A DNA stretch of 13,567 nt from Paracoccaceae bacterium (GCA_026982255.1 JALSHL010000225.1:1-13567); one strand, 5' to 3'; positions 1 to 7,298 are shown, counted from the stretch's first letter. Notes: generated by a model from the sequence alone, not told the origin. Made by a program: numbers and translations.

Positions 1-675
1 GCGGGCAAGACCACGCTGTTCAACGTGATCGCCGGACATTACACGCCGACATCGGGCAAGGTCTATCTGGACGGCGAGGATATCACCGGCCTGACCCCGC
101 ACGAGCTGTTCGGCAAGGGGCTGCTACGGACATTCCAGATTGCCCACGAGTTTTCGACTCTGACCGTGCGCGAGAACCTGATGATGGTCCCCGGCGCGCA
201 GGCCGGTGAAACCCTGTGGAATACATGGTTCAAGGGCAAGGCCGTGCGCGCGCAAGAAGCCGAAGTGCGGCGCAAGGCGGACGAGGTGATCGAGTTCCTC
301 GAAATTTCCCATGTGGCCGACGAACTGGCCGGGAACCTGTCCGGCGGGCAGAAAAAGCTGCTGGAACTGGGGCGCACCATGATGGTGGACGCCAAGATCG
401 TGTTTCTGGACGAGGTCGGCGCCGGTGTGAACCGGACGTTGCTCAACACCATCGGCGACGCGATTCTGCGGCTGAACAAGGAGCGCGGCTATACCTTCTG
501 CATGATCGAACACGACATGGATTTCATCGGCCGCCTGTGTGATCCGGTGATCTGCATGGCCGAGGGCAAGGTGCTGGCACAAGGCACCGCCGAAGAGGTC
601 AAAAACAACGAGGCGGTGATCGAGGCCTATCTCGGCACCGGACTGAAGAACAAGACCGCGGGGGCAAAGGCATGA
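1..675 (+). CDS. livG: Branched-chain amino acid-type ABC transporter ATP-binding protein LivG (5' truncated by window edge)
   Basis: One of two cytoplasmic ATPases that power a Liv-type (HAAT family) importer. The reading frame is open from the first base, which encodes the end of the Walker A loop (AGKTTLFN), so about 25-30 N-terminal residues lie outside the window; 224 residues are seen. Visible elements in order are the Q-loop (RTFQ), the ABC signature LSGGQKK, a Walker B ending in VFLDE, and the switch histidine in MIEHDMDF. The D-loop region reads DEVGAGVN where most LivG proteins have DEP-x-AG-L-NP, so the proline is replaced by valine. The stop overlaps the livF start in an ATGA arrangement, implying translational coupling. 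The family is certain. The substrate is not: Liv-type systems also import amides, urea and other small polar compounds. Confidence 0.93.
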   Translation, partial: AGKTTLFNVIAGHYTPTSGKVYLDGEDITGLTPHELFGKGLLRTFQIAHEFSTLTVRENLMMVPGAQAGETLWNTWFKGKAVRAQEAEVRRKADEVIEFLEISHVADELAGNLSGGQKKLLELGRTMMVDAKIVFLDEVGAGVNRTLLNTIGDAILRLNKERGYTFCMIEHDMDFIGRLCDPVICMAEGKVLAQGTAEEVKNNEAVIEAYLGTGLKNKTAGAKA

Positions 676-1376
676 GTTTTCTGATCGGCGAGAACATGAC
701 CGGCGGCTATGGCGGCGCGGATATTCTGCACGACTGCACCATTGCCGTGGAAAAAGGCGAGATCGCGGTGATCGTCGGCCCGAACGGGGCCGGAAAATCC
801 ACCGCCATGAAGGCGGTGTTCGGAATGCTGGCCCTGCGCGAGGGGCGCGTGATGCTGGACGGGCAGGACATCACCGGCCTGACCCCGCAGGACCGCGTCA
901 AGGCGGGCATGGGGTTCGTGCCGCAGAACAACAATGTGTTTACCTCGATGACGGTGCAGGAGAACCTCGAAATGGGGGCCTATATCCGCGAGGACGATTT
1001 CAGCGACACCATGGAGCAGGTGTTCCACCTGTTCCCGATCCTGAAGGAAAAGCGCCGCCAGCCGGCGGGGGAGCTGTCCGGCGGGCAGCGCCAGCAGGTG
1101 GCCGTGGGCCGCGCGCTGATGACAAAACCCAAGGTGCTGATGCTGGACGAGCCGACGGCGGGGGTCTCGCCCATCGTCATGGACGAACTGTTCGACCGCA
1201 TCATCGAGGTGGCGCGCACCGGCATTGCCATCCTGATGGTCGAGCAGAACGCCCGACAGGCGTTGAACATTGCCGACAAGGGCTATGTTCTGGTGCAGGG
1301 GCGCAACCGTTTCACGGATACGGGCGAGGCCCTGCTGGCCAACCCCGAAGTCCGCAAATCCTTTCTGGGGGGTTAA
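672..1376 (+). CDS. livF: Branched-chain amino acid-type ABC transporter ATP-binding protein LivF
   Basis: Second ATPase of the importer, 234 residues, the usual LivF length. Walker A is GPNGAGKST (residues 36-44), the signature LSGGQ is at 135-139, and Walker B VLMLDEP is at 155-161. The switch region has LMVEQNA, the glutamine-containing form typical of LivF rather than the histidine seen in LivG. The start ATG overlaps the stop of livG (ATGA), and livH begins 3 nt after its stop, so the genes are one transcription unit. Nothing is missing or unusual. The assignment as LivF rather than another ABC ATPase rests on this motif pattern and on the livG-livF-livH-livM order. Confidence 0.95.
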   Translation: MSFLIGENMTGGYGGADILHDCTIAVEKGEIAVIVGPNGAGKSTAMKAVFGMLALREGRVMLDGQDITGLTPQDRVKAGMGFVPQNNNVFTSMTVQENLEMGAYIREDDFSDTMEQVFHLFPILKEKRRQPAGELSGGQRQQVAVGRALMTKPKVLMLDEPTAGVSPIVMDELFDRIIEVARTGIAILMVEQNARQALNIADKGYVLVQGRNRFTDTGEALLANPEVRKSFLGG

Positions 1377-1379
1377 GGT

Positions 1380-2393
1380 ATGGAAGACCTTCTCAACGCT
1401 GTTGTCCTGCTGGGCAACTATGTCATCGTTCCCGGTCTGGCCTATGGCTCGCAACTGGCGCTCGGGGCGCTCGGGGTGACGCTGGTGTTCGGCATCCTGC
1501 GGTTCTCCAACTTCGCCCATGGCGATACGATGGCCTTCGGCACCATGGTGGTGATCCTGTTTACATGGTGGTTCCAGTCGATGGGGATTTCCATCGATCC
1601 GCTGCCGACGGCGCTGCTGGCCCTGCCCTTCGGCATTCTGGCGACCATCGGGATGCTGCTGGCCACGGACCGGCTGGTTTACAAGTTCTACCGGAAACAG
1701 CGGTCGCCCTCGATCGTGTTTGTCATGGCCTCGGTCGGGGTTATGTTCGTGATGAACGGCATCGTGCGCTTCGTCATCGGTCCGAACGACCAGCGTTTTG
1801 CCGACGGGCAACGCTTTATCCTGAAAGCGCGGGAGTTCAAGGAGGCCACCGGCCTGTCCGAAGGGCTGACAATCAAGGTCTCGCAGGGGCTGACGCTGGG
1901 CATTGCCGTCATCGTGGTGGGCCTGCTGTTCTGGTTTTTGCAGAAATCGCGCACCGGCAAGGCCATGCGCGCCTATTCCGATAACGAGGATCTGGCGCTG
2001 CTGTCGGGGATCTCGCCGGAAAAGGTGGTGATGATCACATGGATCATCGCCGCGGCGCTGGCGACCATTGCCGGAACGCTCTACGGGCTGGACAAAAGCT
2101 TCAAGCCGTTTACCTATTTCCAGCTGCTGTTGCCGATCTTTGCCGCGGCCATTGTCGGCGGGCTGGGCAATCCGCTGGGGGCGATTGCCGGCGGGTTTGT
2201 CGTGGCGTTTTCCGAGGTCACGATTACCTATGCCTACAAGAAATTCCTGAAATACCTGATGCCGGAAAACCTGGAACCAGAGGGGTTGGTGCAGCTTCTG
2301 TCCACCGACTATAAATTCGCGGTGTCGTTCGTGATCCTTGTTCTGGTGTTGCTGATAAGGCCAACGGGCATATTCAAAGGGAAGGTGCTATGA
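1380..2393 (+). CDS. livH: Branched-chain amino acid-type ABC transporter permease LivH
   Basis: Inner-membrane permease of the Liv-type importer, 337 residues, somewhat longer than E. coli LivH. It is almost entirely hydrophobic with about eight membrane segments. Family marks include the early LGVTLVFGILRFSNFAHG stretch (residues 31-48), the cytoplasmic ATPase-coupling loop GKAMRAYSDNEDLALLSGI (193-211), and a glycine-rich segment AAAIVGGLGNPLGAIAGG (256-272). The extra length is in a polar loop near 140-165 and in a charged stretch near 286-310, which contains several lysines and YLMPENLEPEG. Its stop overlaps the livM start (ATGA). It pairs with livM to form the channel. Confidence 0.94.
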   Translation: MEDLLNAVVLLGNYVIVPGLAYGSQLALGALGVTLVFGILRFSNFAHGDTMAFGTMVVILFTWWFQSMGISIDPLPTALLALPFGILATIGMLLATDRLVYKFYRKQRSPSIVFVMASVGVMFVMNGIVRFVIGPNDQRFADGQRFILKAREFKEATGLSEGLTIKVSQGLTLGIAVIVVGLLFWFLQKSRTGKAMRAYSDNEDLALLSGISPEKVVMITWIIAAALATIAGTLYGLDKSFKPFTYFQLLLPIFAAAIVGGLGNPLGAIAGGFVVAFSEVTITYAYKKFLKYLMPENLEPEGLVQLLSTDYKFAVSFVILVLVLLIRPTGIFKGKVL

Positions 2394-3709
2394 CCATGAA
2401 CCGCAATGTTCTTCTGTTCGCGGGCATGTTTGCCCTTATCGCCTTTGTCGGCTTTGCGCAGAGCTGGTCGGTGGCGCTGACGATCCTCAACTTCTGCCTG
2501 ATCTCGGCGATCATGGCACTGGGGGTGAATATCCAGTGGGGATACGCGGGGCTGTTCAACGTCGGTATCGTCGGCTTTACCGCGCTTGGCGGGCTGGCGG
2601 CGGTGCTGGTATCGAAACCGCCGGTGCCCGAGGCATGGGCCGCCGGTGGCACCGGCATCGGGCTGTCGATCGTCTCGCTGGGCGTCACCATTGCGGCGGC
2701 GACGATTGCCAGCCGCAGGATGACGGGGCGCTGGCGCAAACCGGTGATCCTGCTGATCGTGGTGGCGGGGTTCTTCATCACCCGCGCGATATTCGATCCG
2801 GCCGTGCAGGCAATCGAGGCGGTCGATCCGGCCAAGACCGGCTACCTCGGCGGGCTGGGGCTGCCGATTGTGCTGGCATGGCCTGTGGGCGGATTGCTGG
2901 CGGCAGGTGTGGCATGGGTGATCGGCAAGATCGCCCTCGGCCTGCGCTCCGACTATCTGGCGATTGCAACGCTGGGGATTGCCGAGATCATCATCGCCGT
3001 GCTGAAAAACGAGGACTGGCTGGCGCGCGGGGTGAAAAACGTCTCGGGCCTCGACCGGCCGGTCCCGCGCGAGATCAACCTGCAACAGTCCGACTGGTTC
3101 ATTGCCCTTGCCGGCAAAATCGGCGCCGATCCGGTGTCGTTTTCCTCGATTTTCGTCAAACTCTCCTATGCCGGTCTGTTTGCGGTGGTGCTGCTGGTGA
3201 TCCTGTGGCTGTCGGAAAAGGCGCTGCATTCGCCATGGGGCCGTATGATGCGCGCCATCCGCGACAACCGCGACGCGGCCGAAGCCATGGGCAAGGACGT
3301 CACCAAGCGGCACCTGCAGGTCTTTATCCTCGGCTCGGCTGTGGTCGGCATCGCGGGGGCCATGATGACCACCATGGACGGGCAGTTCACGCCGGGCACA
3401 TACAACCCGCTGCGCTATACCTTCCTGATCTGGGTGATGGTGATCGTGGGCGGCTCCGGCAACAACTGGGGCGCGGTGCTGGGCGGTTTCCTGATCTGGT
3501 TCGTCTGGGTCGAGGCGGAACCGGCCGCAAGCTGGCTGATGAACCTTGTGACCTCGGGCATGTATGAAGGCAGCGCGCTGCGGGAGCATCTGGTGAAATC
3601 GGCGCCACATATGCGCCTGATCGTCATGGGTGTGATCCTGTTGCTGGTGCTGCGCTTCAGCCCGCGCGGGTTGATACCGGAAAAAGGCGGACGCGAGCGG
3701 CCGACCTGA
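2390..3709 (+). CDS. livM: Branched-chain amino acid-type ABC transporter permease LivM, enlarged form
   Basis: Second membrane permease of the importer. It is 439 residues long, against roughly 320-420 in better known LivM proteins. The family core is clear: NIQWGYAGLFNVGIVGF (48-63), LRSDYLAIATLGIAEII (185-201), the ATPase-coupling loop GRMMRAIRDNRDAAEAMG (284-301) and VGGSGNNWGAVLGG (353-366). Between the first conserved block and LRSDYLAI lies an expanded segment (about 75-184) with at least two extra hydrophobic stretches (GLSIVSLGVTIAAATIA and PVILLIVVAGFFI) separated by a basic loop. Another loop at about 205-250 is polar. Translation may begin at 2390 (overlapping the livH stop) or at the second ATG at 2396. 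The hydrolase gene follows after 2 nt, so it belongs to the same unit. Confidence 0.93.
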   Translation: MTMNRNVLLFAGMFALIAFVGFAQSWSVALTILNFCLISAIMALGVNIQWGYAGLFNVGIVGFTALGGLAAVLVSKPPVPEAWAAGGTGIGLSIVSLGVTIAAATIASRRMTGRWRKPVILLIVVAGFFITRAIFDPAVQAIEAVDPAKTGYLGGLGLPIVLAWPVGGLLAAGVAWVIGKIALGLRSDYLAIATLGIAEIIIAVLKNEDWLARGVKNVSGLDRPVPREINLQQSDWFIALAGKIGADPVSFSSIFVKLSYAGLFAVVLLVILWLSEKALHSPWGRMMRAIRDNRDAAEAMGKDVTKRHLQVFILGSAVVGIAGAMMTTMDGQFTPGTYNPLRYTFLIWVMVIVGGSGNNWGAVLGGFLIWFVWVEAEPAASWLMNLVTSGMYEGSALREHLVKSAPHMRLIVMGVILLLVLRFSPRGLIPEKGGRERPT

Positions 3710-3711
3710 CG

Positions 3712-4521
3712 ATGGTTACCGACTGGGACGATGCCTATCAGAACGGCGCCTATATTTCCGGCGCGGCGGAGTATCCCGATATGTGGGCGGCTAGGGCTGC
3801 GGCGTTCCGGGACCGGCGTCCGCCGGAAACCGTCGCCTATGGCACACACCCGCGCGAGGTGTATCACCTATTCCGGCCCGAGGCGGCGCCGAAGGGGCTG
3901 GCGGTGTTCGTGCATGGCGGTTACTGGCGGGCCTTCGATCATACGTTCTGGTCACATCTGGCCGCGGGACCGCTGGCGCACGGCTGGGCGGTGGCGATGC
4001 CGGGATATCGGCTCTGCCCCGATGTGACGATTGGCGAAATCACAGGCGCGGTTTTGCAGGCCATCACAGATGCAGCCGGCCGGATCGGCGGGCCGATCCA
4101 TCTGGCGGGACATTCGGCGGGCGGGCATCTGGTGGCGCGCATGGGTTGCGACGATGTCCTTTTCCCCCACGCCGACCGCCTGAAACGGATTGTTTCGATC
4201 AGCGGCGTGCATGACCTGCGCCCCCTGACCCGCACCGGCCTGAACGAGGATTTGCGGCTGGACATGGCGAGCGCGGCGGCCGAAAGTCCTGCCCTCAAAA
4301 CCCCGCGCGAGGGGTTCGGGCTGACCTGCTGGGTCGGGGCGGACGAGCGGCCGGAATTCCGGCGCCAGAATGCCTTGCTGGCCGACATCTGGTCCGGCTG
4401 TTCCATCGACACAAAAGCGGTGGAAGCCGACGGGCATCACCATTTTTCGGTCATCGGGGACCTCGCCAACCCCGAAAGCGCATTGACTCGCGCGCTGATT
4501 GACCCACATCAAGGTGCATAA
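3712..4521 (+). CDS. Alpha/beta hydrolase, arylformamidase (kynurenine formamidase)-like
   Basis: Predicted cytoplasmic serine hydrolase of 269 residues with an alpha/beta-hydrolase layout. The oxyanion-hole motif HGGYW (68-72) is the HGGxW form characteristic of arylformamidase-like and related esterases. The nucleophile elbow is GHSAGG (133-138, Ser135). The likely acid is Asp211 in WVGADERPE, and the histidine is H243 or H244 in GHHHFSVIGDL. There is no signal peptide. It begins 2 nt after livM stops, with only a weak ribosome site, so it is probably translated by coupling to the importer genes. This suggests it hydrolyses an ester or amide taken up by that transporter, or a product of it. 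N-formylkynurenine is one possible substrate, but no other kynurenine-pathway gene is present, so the substrate is inference. Confidence 0.85.
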   Translation: MVTDWDDAYQNGAYISGAAEYPDMWAARAAAFRDRRPPETVAYGTHPREVYHLFRPEAAPKGLAVFVHGGYWRAFDHTFWSHLAAGPLAHGWAVAMPGYRLCPDVTIGEITGAVLQAITDAAGRIGGPIHLAGHSAGGHLVARMGCDDVLFPHADRLKRIVSISGVHDLRPLTRTGLNEDLRLDMASAAAESPALKTPREGFGLTCWVGADERPEFRRQNALLADIWSGCSIDTKAVEADGHHHFSVIGDLANPESALTRALIDPHQGA

Positions 4522-4538
4522 GCCCTTAAAAGGCCTTA
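4519..4538. promoter_or_regulatory. Imperfect 20-bp dyad between the hydrolase and the DksA-like gene
   Basis: The two 10-nt halves pair at 8 of 10 positions (TAAG outer arms, CCTT/AAGG inner arms, one C-C mismatch, and an A-A centre). It begins at the TAA stop of the hydrolase and lies 34 nt before the DksA-like start. It also contains the perfect 8-bp palindrome AAGGCCTT. It could be an operator for the downstream trio or a weak transcription end for the Liv operon; no T-run follows, which argues against a strong intrinsic terminator. TTGACT (4483-4488) and TTGACC (4499-4504) lie just upstream as possible -35 elements, but no good -10 is correctly spaced. Confidence 0.3.
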
Positions 4539-4557
4539 GTGTCAGATGAACACAAAC

Positions 4558-4564
4558 AAAGGGG
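4558..4564 (+). promoter_or_regulatory. Ribosome binding site selecting the DksA-like start at 4573
   Basis: AAAGGGG ends 8 nt before the ATG at 4573. The upstream in-frame ATG at 4546 has no purine-rich tract at a usable distance. This supports the shorter protein. Confidence 0.6.
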
Positions 4565-4572
4565 ATGCTCCG

Positions 4573-4890
4573 ATGAAAACCATTGCCGAACGGGAAAAGC
4601 AGTTGCGCGACCGGCTCGCCTATCTTCTGGAAAACATGCAGAAGATCGAGGCGGAACTGGATCACCCGCTGGACAAGGATCTGGAAGACGCCGCCATCGA
4701 TATCGAGGACGACGAGGTGCTGGAGGATCTGGGTAACGCCGAGAAGCTGGAAGTCCGGCAGATCGAGGCGGCGCTGGAACGCATTGCCGAAGGCGAATAC
4801 GGCTACTGCGTCAAATGCGGTGACAAGATTGCCGAGGAACGTCTCGATCTTGTCCCCCAAACCCCGTTTTGCGCGAAATGCGCAGCCTAG
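4573..4890 (+). CDS. DksA/TraR-family C4 zinc-finger protein (short form)
   Basis: A 105-residue protein with the layout of short DksA/TraR-type factors, which bind RNA polymerase through its secondary channel. Residues 5-75 are helical and strongly charged, fitting the coiled-coil. The tip motif DxxDxA of E. coli DksA is matched by DLEDAA (36-41), followed by a very acidic run. The zinc finger is Cys79-x2-Cys82-x17-Cys100-x2-Cys103, exactly the C4 spacing expected. The start at 4573 is preferred for its ribosome site; an in-frame ATG at 4546 would add nine residues. The TAG stop overlaps the ribosome site of the next gene. It is shorter than E. coli DksA (151 residues), so it is probably a paralogue, not the housekeeping DksA. 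Whether it regulates transcription here is inference. Confidence 0.88.
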   Translation: MKTIAEREKQLRDRLAYLLENMQKIEAELDHPLDKDLEDAAIDIEDDEVLEDLGNAEKLEVRQIEAALERIAEGEYGYCVKCGDKIAEERLDLVPQTPFCAKCAA

Positions 4891-4899
4891 GAGGCCCTT

Positions 4900-5103
4900 A
4901 TGCCGTTTGAAGACCTGAAAGTGCGTATGCGCATGTTGCTGGAGGAAATGACCCACCAGCCCGAGGACCTGCACGAACTGCACGCGGAAATCCGCGAGGA
5001 GCTGGCCGGACTGCGCGCGCAGGGCCTGCCGGAGCCGGAGGATCTGGCCGATCTGGAAAAAGCACTGGAAGAACGCCTGAACCTGCCGAACAAGGGCAAA
5101 TGA
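4900..5103 (+). CDS. Small acidic helical protein of unknown function
   Basis: A 67-residue protein that I do not recognise. It has a very good ribosome site, AGGAGG (4889-4894), 5 nt before the ATG and overlapping the stop of the DksA-like gene. Its own TGA overlaps the ATG of the permease gene. These two couplings make it very likely a real gene. The sequence is rich in Glu and Leu with two predicted amphipathic helices (about 2-16 and 22-40), a Pro-rich break (GLPEPED, 42-48) and a third helix (48-60). There is no signal peptide, membrane segment or cysteine. Its place between a DksA-like factor and a permease suggests a soluble partner of one of them, but nothing in the sequence shows a function. 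Confidence 0.75.
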   Translation: MPFEDLKVRMRMLLEEMTHQPEDLHELHAEIREELAGLRAQGLPEPEDLADLEKALEERLNLPNKGK

Positions 5104-6323
5104 GCGGTTCGAAACCGGCACTGAAACGGGTTATCACCCTGCCGTTGCTGGTATTGTATGGCCTTGGCACCAGTATCGGGGCCGGTATCTATGTTCTGAT
5201 CGGCGAAGCGGCGGCGCAGGCCGGACCCTATGCGCCGATGTCCTTTGTGCTGGCGGCGGTTATCATGGCCTTTACCGCCGGTTCCTTTGCCGAACTGAGC
5301 GGCCGGATACCGCAAGCGGCGGGCGAGGCCGTATATGTCCGTGCGGGATTCAGGTCCGAATGGCTGTCGCTGCTGACCGGCGGGGCGATCCTGCTTGCCG
5401 GAACGGTATCGGCAGCCGCCATTACACTGGGAGGTGTCGGATATCTGCTGGCCCTCGTCGACATTCCGCGCGTGGCTATGACGGTGCTGGTGGTTCTGTT
5501 TATGGGCGGGGTTGCCGCCTGGGGGGTCAAGCAATCCGTGGTCTTTGCCGGTATTTTCACAGTTATGGAAGTGCTGGGGCTGGTGGTGATTATCGTGGCC
5601 GGTTTTCTGGAACAGCCGGCGATATTGCTACGCATCCCCGAAGTCGTGCCCGCATGGAACGATACCGTGGCGCTGGGTGCGGTTTTCACAACCAGCCTGA
5701 TCGCATTCTTTGCCTTCATCGGTTTCGACTCGGTGGTCAATCTGGTCGAGGAAACCCGCAATCCGGCAAAAACCATGCCTGCCGCAATCTATCTTACGCT
5801 GGGCATCACGACAGTATTGTATTTTCTGGTGCTGCTGGTTGCCGTCCTGTCGGTGCCGATTGACGAACTGGGGGCTTCGGATGCTCCGGTGCGGTTCCTG
5901 TTCGAGCGCCTGACCGGAACCTCGCCGTTGGTGATTACCCTGATTGCGGTGGTGGCGACACTGAACGGAATTATCCTGCAGATCATCATGGCGACACGGG
6001 TGCTTTACGGTCTGGGCGAGAAAGGCTCGCTGCCGAAAATTTTCGCCCGCGTCAGCCCGAAAACCCGCACACCGCTGTTCTCGACATTTCTGGTCACGGC
6101 GGTGATCCTTGCATTGGCGCTGTTCTTTCCGATCGGCAAACTCGCCGCGACCACAACACAGCTTATTCTGGTGGTGTTTACCTTCGTGAACCTGTCTCTG
6201 GTGCTGCTGAAGCTGCGCCGCGAACCCTTTCCGGCGGGCATCTATACGGTGCGCATCTGGGTGCCGGTCATGGGAACCCTGACCTGCCTGATCCTGCTGG
6301 TCGGCCCGTTTTTCGTCGGGTAA
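5100..6323 (+). CDS. APC-superfamily amino acid permease
   Basis: Predicted inner-membrane secondary transporter of amino acids or amines, 407 residues with about 11-12 hydrophobic segments. The first segment contains LGTSIGAGIYVLIG (22-35), the unwound-helix GxG motif of the amino acid/polyamine/organocation family. The sixth has FFAFIGFDSVVNLVEETRNP (203-222), the other substrate-contacting signature. It is shorter than typical 450-500-residue members because the C-terminal tail is almost absent: the protein ends directly after the last membrane segment. The ATG overlaps the stop of the 67-residue gene, giving coupled translation with the DksA-like gene and small protein. The substrate cannot be assigned. 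No clear terminator follows; the next feature is the operator of the sulfur operon. Confidence 0.9.
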   Translation: MSGSKPALKRVITLPLLVLYGLGTSIGAGIYVLIGEAAAQAGPYAPMSFVLAAVIMAFTAGSFAELSGRIPQAAGEAVYVRAGFRSEWLSLLTGGAILLAGTVSAAAITLGGVGYLLALVDIPRVAMTVLVVLFMGGVAAWGVKQSVVFAGIFTVMEVLGLVVIIVAGFLEQPAILLRIPEVVPAWNDTVALGAVFTTSLIAFFAFIGFDSVVNLVEETRNPAKTMPAAIYLTLGITTVLYFLVLLVAVLSVPIDELGASDAPVRFLFERLTGTSPLVITLIAVVATLNGIILQIIMATRVLYGLGEKGSLPKIFARVSPKTRTPLFSTFLVTAVILALALFFPIGKLAATTTQLILVVFTFVNLSLVLLKLRREPFPAGIYTVRIWVPVMGTLTCLILLVGPFFVG

Positions 6324-6333
6324 CGAAAAAATT

Positions 6334-6357
6334 ACATATTCAATTATTGTAATATGT
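6334..6357. promoter_or_regulatory. BigR/SqrR-like operator (24-bp inverted repeat)
   Basis: Perfect 7-nt arms ACATATT and AATATGT flank a 10-nt AT-rich centre that itself contains CAATTATTG, a 9-bp odd palindrome. It is one of the most AT-rich spots in the window. It covers the candidate -35 of the downstream persulfide dioxygenase operon, as expected for a repressor site. The SqrR consensus I recall is ATTC-N8-GAAT; here ATTC-N8-TAAT fits with one mismatch. BigR/SqrR are ArsR-family persulfide-sensing repressors that control this gene family in other Proteobacteria. No regulator gene is in the window, so the identity of the binder is inference. Confidence 0.6.
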
Positions 6358-6374
6358 TTTCGACCCCCTATATA
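6347..6374 (+). promoter_or_regulatory. Candidate sigma-70-type promoter of the sulfur operon
   Basis: TTGTAA (6347-6352) and TATATA (6369-6374), each 4 of 6 to consensus, are separated by 16 nt and lie 32 nt upstream of the first start codon. The -35 hexamer is inside the inverted repeat at 6334-6357. Confidence 0.45.
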
Positions 6375-6405
6375 CCCCGCAACAACTTATCAGAGGAGAG
6401 GCCCG

Positions 6406-7269
6406 ATGACGCCCGAAGTAACCGCATTTTTCGACGACGCCACCAATACGGTTTCCTATGTCGTCAAAGACCCGAACAGTAACAAAGTCGCCATTATCGA
6501 CTCTGTTCTCGATTTCGATTTCGCCTCCGGCCACACGGATACCAAATCCGCGGACGAGGTCATCGAGTTTATCAGGGATAACGGTCTGGAAGTCGAATGG
6601 CTTCTGGAATCACACGTCCATGCCGACCACCTGTCGGCCGCACCCTACCTCCAGCAGCAGGTTGGCGGGAAAATCGGTATCGGCAGCAACATCACCGTGG
6701 TGCAGGACACCTTCGGCAAGGTATTCAACGCCGGCACAGAGTTCCAGCGCGACGGCTCGCAGTTCGACAAACTGTTCGTCGAGGGCGACACCTTCGAGAT
6801 CGGCGACCTGAAAGGCAGCGTTCTGCACACACCGGGGCACACCCCTGCCTGCCTGACCTATGTGATCGAGGATGCGGCCTTCGTGGGCGATACCATGTTC
6901 ATGCCCGATTTCGGCACGGCACGCTGCGACTTCCCCGGCGGTTCCGCCGAGGATCTGTATAACTCCATCCAGAAAATTCTGGCGCTGCCGGACGAAACCC
7001 GCATCTTTGTAGCACATGACTACAAGGCGCCCGGACGTGACGAGTTCGCGTGGGAAACCACCGTTGGCGAGCAGAAAGCGAAAAACGTGCATGTCGGTGA
7101 AGGCAAGACGAAGGACGACTTCATCAAAATGCGCACCGAACGCGATGCGCAGCTGGGCATGCCGAAGCTGATCATCCCGTCGATCCAGGTCAACATGCGC
7201 GCCGGCCAGATGCCGGAGCCGGAGGACAACGGCGAGGTCTATCTCAAGGTTCCGGTCAACGTCCTTTAA
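6406..7269 (+). CDS. Persulfide dioxygenase-type MBL-fold metallo-hydrolase (Blh/ETHE1-like)
   Basis: A 287-residue metallo-beta-lactamase-fold protein, probably oxidising glutathione persulfide to sulfite and glutathione. The metal motif HxHxDH is HVHADH (70-75), with H145 in TPGHT, D162 in GDTMF and H204 in VAHDY. In ETHE1-type enzymes a single iron is held by the equivalents of H70, H145 and D162. The run TARCDFPGGSAEDLYNSI (171-188) matches the R-x-DF-x-GG region near the glutathione site in this family. The ribosome site AGGAG (6394-6398) is 7 nt before the ATG. It is first in an operon with a DUF442 sulfurtransferase and a SulP transporter, behind a BigR/SqrR-like operator, which supports a role in sulfide/persulfide removal. 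In some relatives DUF442 is fused to this domain; here they are separate genes. Confidence 0.9.
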   Translation: MTPEVTAFFDDATNTVSYVVKDPNSNKVAIIDSVLDFDFASGHTDTKSADEVIEFIRDNGLEVEWLLESHVHADHLSAAPYLQQQVGGKIGIGSNITVVQDTFGKVFNAGTEFQRDGSQFDKLFVEGDTFEIGDLKGSVLHTPGHTPACLTYVIEDAAFVGDTMFMPDFGTARCDFPGGSAEDLYNSIQKILALPDETRIFVAHDYKAPGRDEFAWETTVGEQKAKNVHVGEGKTKDDFIKMRTERDAQLGMPKLIIPSIQVNMRAGQMPEPEDNGEVYLKVPVNVL

Positions 7270-7298
7270 ATCCACAGGCGCAGACTGTAATAGGAAAT

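Noticed and set aside
627..1811. 394-codon open frame on the minus strand across livF/livH
   Set aside because: Lies opposite two genes with clear ABC motifs; low-complexity His/Gln/Arg-rich translation.
2309..3610. 433-codon open frame on the minus strand across livM
   Set aside because: Antisense shadow of a well-supported permease; composition dominated by His, Arg, Gln and Asp and no recognisable motif.
3952..5121. 389-codon open frame on the minus strand across hydrolase, DksA-like and small gene
   Set aside because: Its F/Q/V-rich periodic look mirrors charged coiled-coil codons on the plus strand; it crosses three supported genes.
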